From assembly GCF_005887555.1 (NCBI RefSeq), contig NZ_VCIA01000001.1, positions 3,532,950 through 3,596,949 of the forward strand: a stretch of DNA of 64,000 nucleotides. The letters run 5' to 3'. The position numbers and the translations under genes are program-made. Positions 53,673-63,691 of the stretch are shown here, one piece after another (position 1 is the first letter of the stretch; each line of letters starts with the position of its first letter). A model generated the notes under the pieces. That model was not told where the DNA came from. It worked only from the letters and a program-made list of their open reading frames with translations, and did no database searches. The stretch is from Lentibacillus cibarius. GTDB taxonomy: Bacteria > Bacillota > Bacilli > Bacillales > Amphibacillaceae.

Positions 53673-56465
53673 CTAAAACCATTCTTCAGCTTTTTCAAGT
53701 ATTGCCTGTGTTGAATCAAAAGTTACCGGGACACCTGGTATGGAATCCAGGAAGTAGTTACCATATCGTGCTTTTTTAATACGGTTATCACATACAAAGA
53801 CAATACCGCGGTCTTTTGCCGAGCGGATTAATCTGCCGAAACCTTGTTTAAACCGGATAACTGCATCCGGTAGCGCCAATTCAATAAAAGGGTTTTTACC
53901 TGTTTCTTGTAAATAATTTGATTTAGCCTCATAAACGGGATGATTCGGCGGCTGAAACGGAAGACGGGCAATCATGACACAAGACAAGTCCTCACCAGGA
54001 ATATCAACTCCTTCCCAGAAAGAACTCGTTCCTAGCAAAATGGAGTTGTCAAACGTCTGGAAATTCTTTTTCAACCTAGATCTACTCCCACTTGAGATGC
54101 CTTGAGCAATTAACATATATTGATTGACGTCAATCGTTTCTTTCAATAAGTAATATGCCTTTTTCAACATATCGTAGGAAGTGAACAGTACAAGCATTCT
54201 TCCATCAGTTATGTGTGCCATTGAAATAATTGCTTCACTGACAGCTTCAACAAAATCATCCAGCCTACCATACTTAATGTCAGGAAAATCATCCGGTACC
54301 ATGAGCTGAACTTGGTTTTCATATGAAAAAGGTGATTTAATTTTGGCAGTCATTACCTTTTCTCCCGGCAACCCAAGCCTGTTTTGCATGAAAGTGAATG
54401 AATTCCTCATGGTTAGTGTTGCGCTTGTTAAAATAATACTCTCTTTTTGCTGAAAAAAGCCATCCTGTAGCAGCGGAGCCATCGCAACAGGTTCACAATA
54501 AAGGTACACGGCGTTTTTGGCCCCATGAGCCTCAATTTCAATCCATTTGACTTCCTGGCTGGTTTCTTTCGTCAAAAATAAGCGTTCCAGTCGATTGATA
54601 ATGGATTGTAGATCCTCTATATGTTTATTAAGTTCCTCTTCTAAGTCAGCTTCTATAGTTTTGAGCTGCGTAAGTGGTGAGAGCAAATGAATTAAATCAC
54701 GGATATAATACGTTAGCCTTGCAGCCATCTCGATAACAGTGTTCCATTGTCGCGAACCTTCTTTTTCCCCGTCAAAACGATACTGGAGTCGGCCAATATC
54801 ACTTAAAGATTTATCTTTCTGTCTTTGTTCCAGCACATATTGAAATAGCATTCGAAACAGATCATCTGTTTCCTGTTTCGCGTTTGTGAACATAGCATTC
54901 CATTTTTCCGCTCTAAATACTTCCAGGAATTCAGGGTTATCTGCAAGCAATCTTCCAAGCCAAGAATTTTCTGAGGTTATTCCCACCTGGTTTAGTATAT
55001 TTTGTGAACAAACATAATCAAGTGCAGCTCCAAAATGCTTGGCTGCCGTTTCCTCAAAATGGTGTGCCTCATCGATTACTGCTTTTTCATAAGTCGGGAG
55101 TAACTGATAGTCATTGGCCATGTCGGTACATAATAATGCGTGATTGGTAATCAAAATATCCGCCTGCTGTGCATTTTTGCGAGCTCTTAGATAGTACGAA
55201 CGGAAAAAATCAGGAGATGAAGGATCCAACGCTCCTTCCATATCACTGGACACCTGTTTGAAGAATAAATAACCGCTAGAAGGAAGCTGGATTTCATCGA
55301 TATCACCCGTCTCGGTTTCGGTCAGCCAGACAAGGATCATTGCTTTTGTAAGGATGATATCATAGTTGTCATCTTGTTCGTATGCAAGTGCGCGTTCAAA
55401 TTTCTCAAGACTGATATAATGTTGCCTTCCTTTTAACAATGCAACACGAAATGGGAATGGCACAAGACGCCGAATTAACGGGATTTCGTCATCCAAAAGC
55501 TGGGACTGAAGCTGCGTTGTATAGGTACTAACGAGAATTCGTTTCCGTTTACTGACTGCTTCATAAATCGCAGGAAGCAAGTATGCTAATGTCTTCCCTG
55601 TTCCCGTTTCTGCTTCAACCAGTGCATGGTTTTGCGATTGAAATGCATCATACACGGTTTCGGACATTTCTCGCTGTCCGCTTCGTTTCTCATAATGGTC
55701 CATATGCTTCTGCATTGAACCATTCGCTTCGTAAATGGCATCCAAATAATGACCAAACGATGTATCCACATGAATAGTTTCCTGTTTCTTTTGGGCCTGT
55801 TTTTTGATTGCCAGTCCCCTGAAAGTTTCGATTGTATCAACTTCCTGCGTGGAAAAGAGCAATTTTTGTTTTTGCTCCTGCAATTGTCTGTATAAATCGG
55901 ATTGCAGCCCTTTTTCCAACGTTAATAAATGCGTAATCGTTTCAAAAGGAAGTGTTTGCAATTTTTCCTTTAATTTAAGGAAAAGCTCGGCCGTTACACG
56001 AGCGTCAGTCAATGCGCGGTGTGGCGCATTATGTTTAATCTGTAAAAAATTTGCCAATTGGCCCAGTTTGAACCCAGGGGCATGCGGATAAAGAATACGG
56101 GCAAGCTCAACTGTATCGATCACTGGATTATTAAGTTGGGAAAAACCGTGTAATGCTAATTCCTCATTCAAAAAGCCTAAATCAAAAGCAACGTTATGTG
56201 CAATCAGGTAGCTGTTTTCAAACAGTGCTGTGATTTCAAGTGCCTTATCGTGGAAAATAGGTGCATGGCGGACGTCGTCATCTGTTATACCCGTTAGATT
56301 GGTGATAAAAGACGGGATTGCCATATTTGGATTAAGGAACGTAGAAAACTCCTCTGTAATACTATCATCTTCAATAACGACAATACCTGCTTCGATAATT
56401 TTATCCGAATTGGCGGGGGAATGTCCTGTTGTTTCCAGATCAATCACAACGTATTTACTGTTCAT
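53673..56465 (-). CDS. dinG: DinG-type helicase with N-terminal DEDD exonuclease
   Basis: A 930-residue protein. The N-terminal exonuclease (about residues 1-170) has YVVIDLETTGHSPANSDKII, YLIAHNVAFDLGFLNEEL and NAPHRALTDARVTAELFLK. The superfamily 2 helicase follows, with Walker A ALVEAETGTGKTLAYLLP (about 285) and DEAH box AVIDEAHHFEE (about 465). C-terminal helicase motifs include LLGTSSFWEGVDIPG and FGRLIRSAKDRG. The four FeS cysteines of E. coli DinG are not evident, as is usual in firmicutes. B. subtilis has panBCD between birA and dinG; they are absent here. Confidence 0.94.
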   Translation of the reverse strand: MNSKYVVIDLETTGHSPANSDKIIEAGIVVIEDDSITEEFSTFLNPNMAIPSFITNLTGITDDDVRHAPIFHDKALEITALFENSYLIAHNVAFDLGFLNEELALHGFSQLNNPVIDTVELARILYPHAPGFKLGQLANFLQIKHNAPHRALTDARVTAELFLKLKEKLQTLPFETITHLLTLEKGLQSDLYRQLQEQKQKLLFSTQEVDTIETFRGLAIKKQAQKKQETIHVDTSFGHYLDAIYEANGSMQKHMDHYEKRSGQREMSETVYDAFQSQNHALVEAETGTGKTLAYLLPAIYEAVSKRKRILVSTYTTQLQSQLLDDEIPLIRRLVPFPFRVALLKGRQHYISLEKFERALAYEQDDNYDIILTKAMILVWLTETETGDIDEIQLPSSGYLFFKQVSSDMEGALDPSSPDFFRSYYLRARKNAQQADILITNHALLCTDMANDYQLLPTYEKAVIDEAHHFEETAAKHFGAALDYVCSQNILNQVGITSENSWLGRLLADNPEFLEVFRAEKWNAMFTNAKQETDDLFRMLFQYVLEQRQKDKSLSDIGRLQYRFDGEKEGSRQWNTVIEMAARLTYYIRDLIHLLSPLTQLKTIEADLEEELNKHIEDLQSIINRLERLFLTKETSQEVKWIEIEAHGAKNAVYLYCEPVAMAPLLQDGFFQQKESIILTSATLTMRNSFTFMQNRLGLPGEKVMTAKIKSPFSYENQVQLMVPDDFPDIKYGRLDDFVEAVSEAIISMAHITDGRMLVLFTSYDMLKKAYYLLKETIDVNQYMLIAQGISSGSRSRLKKNFQTFDNSILLGTSSFWEGVDIPGEDLSCVMIARLPFQPPNHPVYEAKSNYLQETGKNPFIELALPDAVIRFKQGFGRLIRSAKDRGIVFVCDNRIKKARYGNYFLDSIPGVPVTFDSTQAILEKAEEWF

Positions 56466-56527
56466 AATGCCACCTAACCCTCTTTAATACATGTTGCAGC
56501 GATTTCTAATCAGAAAGGCTATAACGC

Positions 56528-57529
56528 CTAGCATTTGTCCCTTCCATCATGAAACCACTCAATCTCACCTGAATATATTTTTTTTGTTTCATTGTTTTCC
56601 ATTTGAGCTAGTAGTGCCCCATCCGCTGCGATTCCCAAAAATGTGGCGTTAAATGAATGCCTTAGTGTTTTGATGCGAATGTCTTCACCAATTTTATAAC
56701 CATAGTGTTCCCATTTGGTTTTGATGTCCGTAAAGCCAGTTTGCATGTACCCATCATATACCTGTTCCAATCGCAGCAAGATTTTTTGGATAATATCTTT
56801 CACATGAAAATACACATCTGTCTCCAGCCTGATTGATGTTGCTTTAAAATTCTTCAATTCAGAAGGAAAATCCGCCTCTGTTTGATTGATGTTAATCCCT
56901 ATGCCAATGACGACATATTTGATACAGTCCTGTTCAGCTTGCATTTCCGTCAATATTCCTGCAGTTTTCTTATGGTGAATCAAAATATCATTTGGCCATT
57001 TTATTTTTGGTTTAGCCGATATATTTTCTGATAAAGCCTCGGCAATCGCAACAGCCGTCATTAGGGTTAGCTGGGGAGCTGAACCGGGATTCATGTTCGG
57101 CCGTAATATAATGCTCATCCAGATTCCTTTATTACTGGCTGAATGCCATTGTCGGTTCATTCTTCCCTTCCCCTCTGTTTGTTCATCGGCAACAATAACT
57201 GTTCCATGGGGTGCACCATGAAGGGCTTCCTTATGAGCAATGGATTGGGTAGAATCAGCGACTTCCTTATGTATCACGTTTTTCCCGAGCCAGTCTGTAC
57301 CAAGGCCCCAACGTATAGTGTTTTCACTTACTTTATCGGGTGATTGCACAATTCGGTATCCTTTTCGGCGTACACCTTCAATGACATACCCATCCTTTTC
57401 CAGGTCTTTCATGTGTTTCCATATGGCACTGCGGGATATGTTCAATTCCTCTGATAGTTTTTGCCCGGAGATGTAATTGTTTCCGTTCGTATTTAACAGT
57501 TCAAGTAGCCGGTAGCGTGTGGATGTCAT
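56528..57529 (-). CDS. birA: Bifunctional biotin ligase/repressor BirA
   Basis: A 333-residue protein. An N-terminal winged helix (about residues 5-60, SGQKLSEELNISRSAIWKHM) binds the bio operator. The central biotin-protein ligase domain has the adenylate loop GKGRMNRQWHS and IKWPNDILIHHKKTAGILTE. The C-terminal SH3-like domain is also present. It would biotinylate the 70-residue carrier at 3.1 kb. The start is ATG 57529, overlapping the cca stop as ATGA. A TTG three codons earlier is too close to the ribosome site. Confidence 0.94.
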   Translation of the reverse strand: MTSTRYRLLELLNTNGNNYISGQKLSEELNISRSAIWKHMKDLEKDGYVIEGVRRKGYRIVQSPDKVSENTIRWGLGTDWLGKNVIHKEVADSTQSIAHKEALHGAPHGTVIVADEQTEGKGRMNRQWHSASNKGIWMSIILRPNMNPGSAPQLTLMTAVAIAEALSENISAKPKIKWPNDILIHHKKTAGILTEMQAEQDCIKYVVIGIGININQTEADFPSELKNFKATSIRLETDVYFHVKDIIQKILLRLEQVYDGYMQTGFTDIKTKWEHYGYKIGEDIRIKTLRHSFNATFLGIAADGALLAQMENNETKKIYSGEIEWFHDGRDKC

Positions 57530-58707
57530 TTTATCCAATCCCTTATAGCCTTTTTATCATTCCGTAAGTTTCCGATTATCACTTCTTGTTCGATATCGTT
57601 TAACAGTTCTCCTATCCATGGGCCGCCTTTTGCATCTGGGAAAAAATGAATGATGTCATTCCCATCTATTGCCAGATCCTGTTTTGATTTAATTGGTAGA
57701 AGTTGTTTCATGTCACGTATGTCTTTCTCAGTGATGGATACATTTGAGAAAAACTTTCCCAGAACCGTAAAATCCTTGTAACAGCTGTCTGAGAGACGAT
57801 AGACAAGACAACGGTCGAGACCTTCTGATTGCAAACGGGCAAGAGCTGCGTCTAGTTCGTGTGCCTGCTGTTTTACTTTGTTGGAGCATTTCCAGCTTTT
57901 GATCCATGTTTGAATGCTGACTGCTGGTTCAAGTCTGTGCAACATTGCAATGACGGCACCAAATGAATGTAGCGGTCTCATAGGTCCCGGCAGTCTGTCC
58001 ATTAGATGAGGGAAATCTTTGATGACCGGTAGATGATTATGTATCCCAGTTTCCCGTAAATAATGGATACCGGTTTGTACATGCTCCCCGCGAAAAAGCT
58101 TCTCCATTTCATGCGCGATTCGTTCAATGGCAATCGTTTCAATTTCCTGTTTAACGGATAGCATCGCTTGTAATGTATCAGGTGCAATCGAAAATCCAAG
58201 TTGACTCGCAAATCGGACTGCGCGGATAATACGCAATGGATCTTCCTTAAATCGGTCGTGCCCATTGCCAACAGTTCGTATTAACCCGCTATCAATGTCT
58301 TGTTGCCCATTATATATATCGATGATCGTTCCATCTTTATCCATTGCCATTGCATTCATGGTGAAATCACGTCTTTTTAAATCTTCATCAATTGTTTGTA
58401 TGAAATAGACCGAATCGGGATGGCGTTGATCCGAATAGTCACCATCCATACGAAACGTGGTCACCTCATAGGATTGATGGGCATATCGAACAATTACTGT
58501 CCCGTGTTCCAATCCAACTGGAATTACTTTGTCAAAGATTTTCTGGACAGCATCTGGTGTTGCTGATGTGGCAATATCAATATCACCAATTTCATGACCA
58601 CATAACAAATCCCGGACACATCCACCTACAAAATAAGCGTCGTGCCCGTTTTTTTCCAATATTTCCAAAACATCAGCGGCTTGAGCCATTTTCTCAGGTA
58701 ATCCCAC
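57526..58707 (-). CDS. cca: CCA-adding tRNA nucleotidyltransferase
   Basis: A 393-residue class II enzyme that adds the CCA end to tRNAs. The nucleotidyltransferase motif GGCVRDLLCGHEIGDIDIAT holds the catalytic aspartates (about residues 28-47). RRDFTMNAMAMDKDG and DPLRIIRAVRFASQLGFSI follow as expected. The start is GTG 58707. It sits between bshA and birA, as in B. subtilis. Confidence 0.95.
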   Translation of the reverse strand: MGLPEKMAQAADVLEILEKNGHDAYFVGGCVRDLLCGHEIGDIDIATSATPDAVQKIFDKVIPVGLEHGTVIVRYAHQSYEVTTFRMDGDYSDQRHPDSVYFIQTIDEDLKRRDFTMNAMAMDKDGTIIDIYNGQQDIDSGLIRTVGNGHDRFKEDPLRIIRAVRFASQLGFSIAPDTLQAMLSVKQEIETIAIERIAHEMEKLFRGEHVQTGIHYLRETGIHNHLPVIKDFPHLMDRLPGPMRPLHSFGAVIAMLHRLEPAVSIQTWIKSWKCSNKVKQQAHELDAALARLQSEGLDRCLVYRLSDSCYKDFTVLGKFFSNVSITEKDIRDMKQLLPIKSKQDLAIDGNDIIHFFPDAKGGPWIGELLNDIEQEVIIGNLRNDKKAIRDWIK

Positions 58708-58723
58708 AGTATCACCATTTTCA

Positions 58724-59851
58724 TCATTCTTGTTTAATCAGTTTATCATATAAATCAATATATTGCTGAACAATCGTCTCCGAACAAAACTTTTCTCTCG
58801 CATGGGTTAAAGCATTTTCGGAAAATTGCTCAAGCATTTTCCCGTTCTCCAGCAGTTTAATAGCATACGCCGCAGCACTGTCTGAATCACCCAATTCAAC
58901 GATGAATCCTGTCTCGCCATGCTTGATTACTTCAGGCATTCCACCCACATTTGTCCCGATACAAGGCACCTGGCAGGACATTGCTTCCAAAAGTACAAGA
59001 CCGAAACTTTCCTTTTCGGACATGAGCAGTTTTAAATCGGAAATCGAAAAGAGGTCGCTAACGTTTTTTTGTTTACCCAAAAATAGAACATCGTCGGTGA
59101 GCCCTAATTGCTGTACTAACTGATATATCGCTGAATATTCAGGTCCGTCCCCTACAAGAAGAAGTTTTGCATTGATGTTAGCATGAATTTTATGAAATGT
59201 ATAAATGACATCTTGAACGCGTTTTACTTTCCTGAAATTAGAAATATGAATAATCACTTTTTCGTCCTGCTTTATACCATATTGTTCACGGATACCCGGG
59301 AGTGTTTTTTTGGAATAGTTTGCTTCATTAACAAAATTGTATATGACTTCCATCCCCTTATTGATTTGAAGCATTTCCTGCGTCTGTTCAACAAGGCTGT
59401 GCGAAACGGCGGTAACAGCATCAGACTGTTCAATGCCATGCCGGATCATCTTCCTAAGAGAATCATCAATCCCAAGAACTGTGATATCTGTTCCATGTAA
59501 TGTTGTAACAATTTTTATATCCCGTTCCGCAATATCTTTCGCCAATATAGCACAGATGGCATGTGGCATCGCATAATGAACATGAAGAATGTCAAGTTTT
59601 TCTTGATCGATCACTTCAGCCATCTTATTGGCAAGCGCAAGATCAAATGGCGGGTATTGAAAAACAGGGTAGTGGCTGACTTCCACTTCATGATAATAGA
59701 TATTCGGGTGGACATGATTCAAACGAAACGGCAAGCTGGATGTAATAAAATGAATTTCATGACCAAGTTCCGCCAATTTCATTCCAAGTTCTGTAGCTAT
59801 GACTCCTGAACCACCCAATGTTGGATAACATGTGATTCCTATCTTTTTCAT
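58724..59851 (-). CDS. bshA: Bacillithiol synthesis glycosyltransferase BshA
   Basis: A 375-residue GT4-family enzyme that joins N-acetylglucosamine from UDP-GlcNAc to L-malate, the first step of bacillithiol synthesis. [20 protein letters not shown] and [19 protein letters not shown] (the E-x7-E donor site) are typical. The start overlaps the mgsA stop (ATGA). The deacetylase gene bshB1, which lies between mgsA and bshA in B. subtilis, is missing here, so a bshB paralogue must act from elsewhere if bacillithiol is made. Confidence 0.93.
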   Translation of the reverse strand: MKKIGITCYPTLGGSGVIATELGMKLAELGHEIHFITSSLPFRLNHVHPNIYYHEVEVSHYPVFQYPPFDLALANKMAEVIDQEKLDILHVHYAMPHAICAILAKDIAERDIKIVTTLHGTDITVLGIDDSLRKMIRHGIEQSDAVTAVSHSLVEQTQEMLQINKGMEVIYNFVNEANYSKKTLPGIREQYGIKQDEKVIIHISNFRKVKRVQDVIYTFHKIHANINAKLLLVGDGPEYSAIYQLVQQLGLTDDVLFLGKQKNVSDLFSISDLKLLMSEKESFGLVLLEAMSCQVPCIGTNVGGMPEVIKHGETGFIVELGDSDSAAAYAIKLLENGKMLEQFSENALTHAREKFCSETIVQQYIDLYDKLIKQE

Positions 59852-60270
59852 ATATCATTACCCGCTTGCCGCTCAGATTTCAGGTTTTCATTCCAGCTAA
59901 AATTTCCCGCAGCCAATGCATCAACCATCAGTTCAGCTGCTGCAGGATTAGTCGCAAGCGGAATTAAGTGAACATCACAAAGTCGCATTAAAGCACTAAC
60001 ATCCGGTTCATGCGGTTGTGCCGTCAATGGATCTCTGAAAAAAATGACCCCATTCATTTCATTGCCGGCAATTTTTGCACCAATTTGCTGATCGCCACCT
60101 AATGGCCCGGACTGGAAGCAATGGACCGATAGACCAGTTGCTTCGGTAATTCTTTTTCCAGTGGTCCCGGTTGCAAACAGGTGATGTTTTTTTAGTACAT
60201 CGGTATAGGCCGCTGCAAATTGAATAATATCGTCTTTCTTTTTATCGTGTGCAATCAGTGCAATATTCAT
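59848..60270 (-). CDS. mgsA: Methylglyoxal synthase
   Basis: A 140-residue enzyme that turns dihydroxyacetone phosphate into methylglyoxal and phosphate. Substrate motifs are [34 protein letters not shown] and [14 protein letters not shown], the last with the catalytic aspartate. It follows dapB by 11 bases and overlaps bshA. Confidence 0.95.
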   Translation of the reverse strand: MNIALIAHDKKKDDIIQFAAAYTDVLKKHHLFATGTTGKRITEATGLSVHCFQSGPLGGDQQIGAKIAGNEMNGVIFFRDPLTAQPHEPDVSALMRLCDVHLIPLATNPAAAELMVDALAAGNFSWNENLKSERQAGNDI

Positions 60271-60281
60271 TGAAATCCCGC

Positions 60282-61079
60282 CTAGTCTAGTATATTTTCT
60301 AACCCATAAACAAGCCTATCTAATTGTGACACTTTTTCGATACATAGTTTAATTCCTTCCATGAACGAAGCACGGTTATAGGAATCATGCTTGATGGTAA
60401 GTCCCTGGCCTGGTCCCCCAAGCAGCACTTCTTGATGTGCGACAAGTCCCGGTAACCGGACACTATGGATATGAATCCCGTCCGTCTCTGCCCCTCTTGC
60501 GCCAGCAAGCGTTTCTTTCTCATCGGGGTGTCCTTGCTGTTTGCTTGTACGTGTTTCTTGCATCATAGCTGCGGTTTTGATTGCCGTTCCAGATGGTGCG
60601 TCAAGTTTCTGGTCGTGGTGTTTTTCAATTATTTCTGCATCAGGAAGATACTTTGCTGCCGTTTTTGCAAATTGCATCATTAAAACAGCACCGACAGCAA
60701 AATTTGGTGCGATAATACAGCCTGTCCCATGTGTCATCGACAAATCCTCTAAGGCACTGATTTGTTCTTCCGTGAAGCCTGATGTGCCAACAACTGGGCA
60801 TATACCATATAATAAAGCCATTTTAGTATGTTCGAAGCCAGATCCTGGAACGGTTAAGTCAATAAATATATCCGCGTCAATTTCATGAAAACAAGCTTCA
60901 GGATTTTCGTATATCGGAACGCTTAAATCCGGAAGTCCCTCGATGTCTTGTAATTGTTTTCCGCCATTTTTTCGGTCAATGCAGGCAACAAGTTCAAATG
61001 TTTGTTCACTGTGAACCATCTGAATAGCTTCTGTCCCCATTTTCCCTCGTGGTCCTGCAATGATTATTTTTTTATCCAT
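60282..61079 (-). CDS. dapB: 4-hydroxy-tetrahydrodipicolinate reductase
   Basis: A 265-residue NAD(P)H-dependent enzyme of lysine and diaminopimelate synthesis, the latter also needed for dipicolinate in spores. The nucleotide-binding loop is [13 protein letters not shown]. The substrate and catalytic motif is [15 protein letters not shown] (about residues 153-167). GGCAGGAGG precedes the ATG. First gene after ypjD in the conserved ypjD-dapB-mgsA run. Confidence 0.95.
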   Translation of the reverse strand: MDKKIIIAGPRGKMGTEAIQMVHSEQTFELVACIDRKNGGKQLQDIEGLPDLSVPIYENPEACFHEIDADIFIDLTVPGSGFEHTKMALLYGICPVVGTSGFTEEQISALEDLSMTHGTGCIIAPNFAVGAVLMMQFAKTAAKYLPDAEIIEKHHDQKLDAPSGTAIKTAAMMQETRTSKQQGHPDEKETLAGARGAETDGIHIHSVRLPGLVAHQEVLLGGPGQGLTIKHDSYNRASFMEGIKLCIEKVSQLDRLVYGLENILD

Positions 61080-61116
61080 GATTAGCCTCCTGCCTAAGAT
61101 TGAACTGTTTTACAAC

Positions 61117-61458
61117 TTAATCTTTTTTCGTCCACCGGTCCCTGTCTCTTGTTTCAATCTTTCTGATGGCTGTATCAAATGCTTCTGCCATATCAATATC
61201 AAGTGAATTGGCGAAACATGCCAGAACAAAAATAATATCACCTAGTTCTTCTTCCATTGTTTTTGGCTGCTCGGAAGTTTTTTTAGGTTTTTCACCATAG
61301 TAATGATTTACTTCACGGGCCAATTCACCTGTTTCTTCAGTTAATCTTGCCATCAAGCTGAGCGGTGAGAAGTAACCTTCCTTAAACTGTCCTATATACC
61401 GATCAACTCGTTGTTGGATTTCGTGTGTATGATAAATCGGTTTTTCAGATGCTGGCAT
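61117..61458 (-). CDS. ypjD: MazG-like nucleotide pyrophosphohydrolase YpjD
   Basis: A 113-residue all-helical MazG-fold protein. Metal-binding glutamates are in RLTEETGELAREVNHYYG (ExxE) and TMEEELGDIIFVLACFANSL (ExxD). It probably cleaves abnormal nucleoside triphosphates. The start is ATG 61458 behind TAGGAGCG. The frame is open upstream to 61539 without a site. Confidence 0.9.
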   Translation of the reverse strand: MPASEKPIYHTHEIQQRVDRYIGQFKEGYFSPLSLMARLTEETGELAREVNHYYGEKPKKTSEQPKTMEEELGDIIFVLACFANSLDIDMAEAFDTAIRKIETRDRDRWTKKD

Positions 61459-61666
61459 ATGTAACGCTCCTATCCAGTTTTGTTTGATATAATCTCTTAT
61501 TATGGTAGCTAAAAGACATCGGTTTGACAACTCATACACGTTGCAGGATTCGTTGTTCTTTACAGTTAAATTGTCTATAATAGAAAAAGTGTAATTTTAA
61601 ATAACCATTCGCTGCTTACTTATCGTTGGTAAATGATGAAATTCAATAAAATTGGAGTGATTATAG

Positions 61667-62539
61667 GTGATTTTTGGGTTAAGAGTCAAAAATATTGCTT
61701 TTATCCTTCTAGGGTCTGCCATTTTTTCCTTTGGCATCGTCCATTTTAATATGCAAAACAATCTTGGTGAAGGTGGATTTACCGGTATAACACTGCTGCT
61801 CTATTTTTTGTGGAACTTGGATCCTGCTATTTCAAATATCGTCCTTAATGTGCCCGTATTTTTTATTGGTTGGAAATTTCTTGGACGAACAACATTTTTG
61901 TATACGATTATTGGAACATTGGCCGTGTCTTTATTTTTATCCATCTTTCAAATCAATCCTTTTTCAATGCACATGCAGTCGGACATGACACTGGTTGCAT
62001 TATTCGCGGGTGTATTTATCGGCATAGGTCTTGGTATCATCTTTCGTTATGGCGGAACAACAGGTGGCGTTGACATCATTGCCAGGATTGTGCATAAATA
62101 TGTTGGCTGGAGTATGGGGCGAACCATGTTTATGTTTGACTTTGTTGTTATAGCAACATCCATCTTCACATTTTTGGATATGGTACAAGGTATGTATACA
62201 CTTGTAGCCGTTTATATCGGGGCCAGAGTGATTGATTTTATTCAGGAGGGTGCGTATGCTGCACGCGGGGCTGTCATCATCTCAGGCAAAAGCGATCAAA
62301 TAGCCGACCATATCATTAAGGAAATGGATCGTGGTGTTACTATATTGAACGGCAAAGGAAGTTTCACGGGAGAGGCTCGTGAGGTACTGTACTGCATTGT
62401 TGGCAGAAATGAGATTGTCCGTTTGAAAAATATCATCAACGATATTGACCCACATGCATTTGTCGCTGTAAGCTCCGTTCATGATGTAGTTGGAGAAGGA
62501 TTTACACTGGATGAAAACAAAAACCCACTAAATGAATGA
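61667..62539 (+). CDS. ypjC: YitT family membrane protein YpjC
   Basis: A 290-residue protein with five or six membrane helices in the first 200 residues (IAFILLGSAIFSFGIVHFN onwards) and a soluble C-terminal DUF2179 domain (VTILNGKGSFTGEAREVLYCIVGR) that resembles nucleotide- or PII-like domains. The conserved RYGGTTGGVDIIARI is present. Substrate unknown. The start is GTG 61667 behind TTGGAGTG. Diverges from ypjD. Confidence 0.9.
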   Translation: MIFGLRVKNIAFILLGSAIFSFGIVHFNMQNNLGEGGFTGITLLLYFLWNLDPAISNIVLNVPVFFIGWKFLGRTTFLYTIIGTLAVSLFLSIFQINPFSMHMQSDMTLVALFAGVFIGIGLGIIFRYGGTTGGVDIIARIVHKYVGWSMGRTMFMFDFVVIATSIFTFLDMVQGMYTLVAVYIGARVIDFIQEGAYAARGAVIISGKSDQIADHIIKEMDRGVTILNGKGSFTGEAREVLYCIVGRNEIVRLKNIINDIDPHAFVAVSSVHDVVGEGFTLDENKNPLNE

Positions 62540-62573
62540 CGCTAGAAACAGCTATCTTGCTATTTTTAAAGAA

Positions 62574-62611
62574 AAAAGTGCCGCTATCCTAAAAGGATTG
62601 CGGCACTTTTT
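62574..62611. terminator. Bidirectional terminator after ypjC
   Basis: AAAAGTGCCGC pairs with GCGGCACTTTT, with an inner ATCC/GGAT stem and a T-run, between converging genes. Confidence 0.88.
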
Positions 62612-62625
62612 ATAAATATAAACTG

Positions 62626-63312
62626 TTAATCATTACTTGCTGCATAAATCATAATGAACCGAATTAGTTCCGCAACAGCGACCATTGCTGCGGCCACATA
62701 TGTCATTGCAGCAGCGTTAAGCACCTTTTTCGTTTCTCGTTCCTCATTATTTCGGATAATACCAGTCGAAACAAGCTGCGCCATCGCTCTGTTGGAAGCG
62801 TCAAATTCGACGGGCAGTGTTACTAATTGGAAAAGAACTGCAGCCGACATAAAAATGATTCCAAGTAATAGCATCTCACTCATTTGGAAAAAAATCCCTA
62901 TTAGGATAAGGAAGAAGGAAAAATTGGAACCAGTATTAGCGAGCGGGACTAATGCATGTCTAAAACGCAAAAACGCGTAGTCTTGTGCATCTTGTATCGC
63001 ATGTCCAACCTCGTGTGCGGCGATGGCAGATGAAGCCATCGACTGTCCATGGAAGTTATCGCGTGACAAATTCACTGTTTTCTTCCTTGGATCATAATGA
63101 TCGGATAAAAATCCTTTTGTTTCACGAACCTGTACATCAAAAATTCCATTGTCGTTTAGAATTTTACGAGCAACTTCTGCACCTGTCATTTGTGATGATG
63201 TTGCTTTTTTTGCGTATTTTTTATACGTGTTTTTCACTTTGGATTGTGCCCATAAGGGTATAATCATCAACAGTGCAATATATATTAAATATCCGCCTAG
63301 ACCACCTATCAT
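62626..63312 (-). CDS. yugP: Membrane zinc metallopeptidase, YugP family
   Basis: A 228-residue integral membrane protease with an N-terminal helix, a zinc site AIAAHEVGHAIQDA (HExxH, about residue 97), a second histidine region RFRHALVPLANTGS, and C-terminal helices. The start is taken as ATG 63312, seven bases behind GGAGG. An ATG at 63318 touches the ribosome site. B. subtilis yugP lies at a distant locus, so its place between ypjC and ypjB here is a rearrangement. Confidence 0.88.
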   Translation of the reverse strand: MIGGLGGYLIYIALLMIIPLWAQSKVKNTYKKYAKKATSSQMTGAEVARKILNDNGIFDVQVRETKGFLSDHYDPRKKTVNLSRDNFHGQSMASSAIAAHEVGHAIQDAQDYAFLRFRHALVPLANTGSNFSFFLILIGIFFQMSEMLLLGIIFMSAAVLFQLVTLPVEFDASNRAMAQLVSTGIIRNNEERETKKVLNAAAMTYVAAAMVAVAELIRFIMIYAASND

Positions 63313-63376
63313 TTTCATCCTCCATCATATTAATATATTCTTATAAGGTCAATTATAGTCAAACGATAGTATGTAG

Positions 63377-63628
63377 TCAACTATCTGAATCTTCATCTGA
63401 CTTTTTCTTTTCTTCTCCTTTATACTTTTTCCAACCGACATACGTTAATGTAACGGCAATGGATCCGCCAACAATGCCTACAATCCAGTAGAAAGGAACC
63501 ATTTTTATACTTCCCGTTGTTACTGCTGTCGTTTTGGTAGAGGTAACAACTGGCGATGTCAATAGCAAACAGGCACATATTCCGATGCTGGCGATTAGCA
63601 TACGCGTTATAGTAAAAGTCCGTTTCAT
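63377..63628 (-). CDS. ypjB: Shortened YpjB: signal sequence joined to C-terminal membrane anchor
   Basis: An 83-residue protein. An N-terminal signal-like helix (about residues 9-26, MLIASIGICACLLLTSPVV) is followed after only about 20 residues by a second helix, FYWIVGIVGGSIAVTLTYVGW, then KKYKGEEKKK and an acidic tail. The second part matches the C-terminal anchor of sporulation protein YpjB, as I recall it. YpjB is normally about 260 residues with a large outside domain, which is missing here. GTGAGGTG precedes the ATG, and the frame is clean, so a short product may still be made. Position next to ypjA supports the identity. Confidence 0.6.
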   Translation of the reverse strand: MKRTFTITRMLIASIGICACLLLTSPVVTSTKTTAVTTGSIKMVPFYWIVGIVGGSIAVTLTYVGWKKYKGEEKKKSDEDSDS

Positions 63629-63691
63629 GGTGGTCACCTCACATAACATCTTCACTACTAATGTATGTGTGGCTAATCCAATATATAACAA

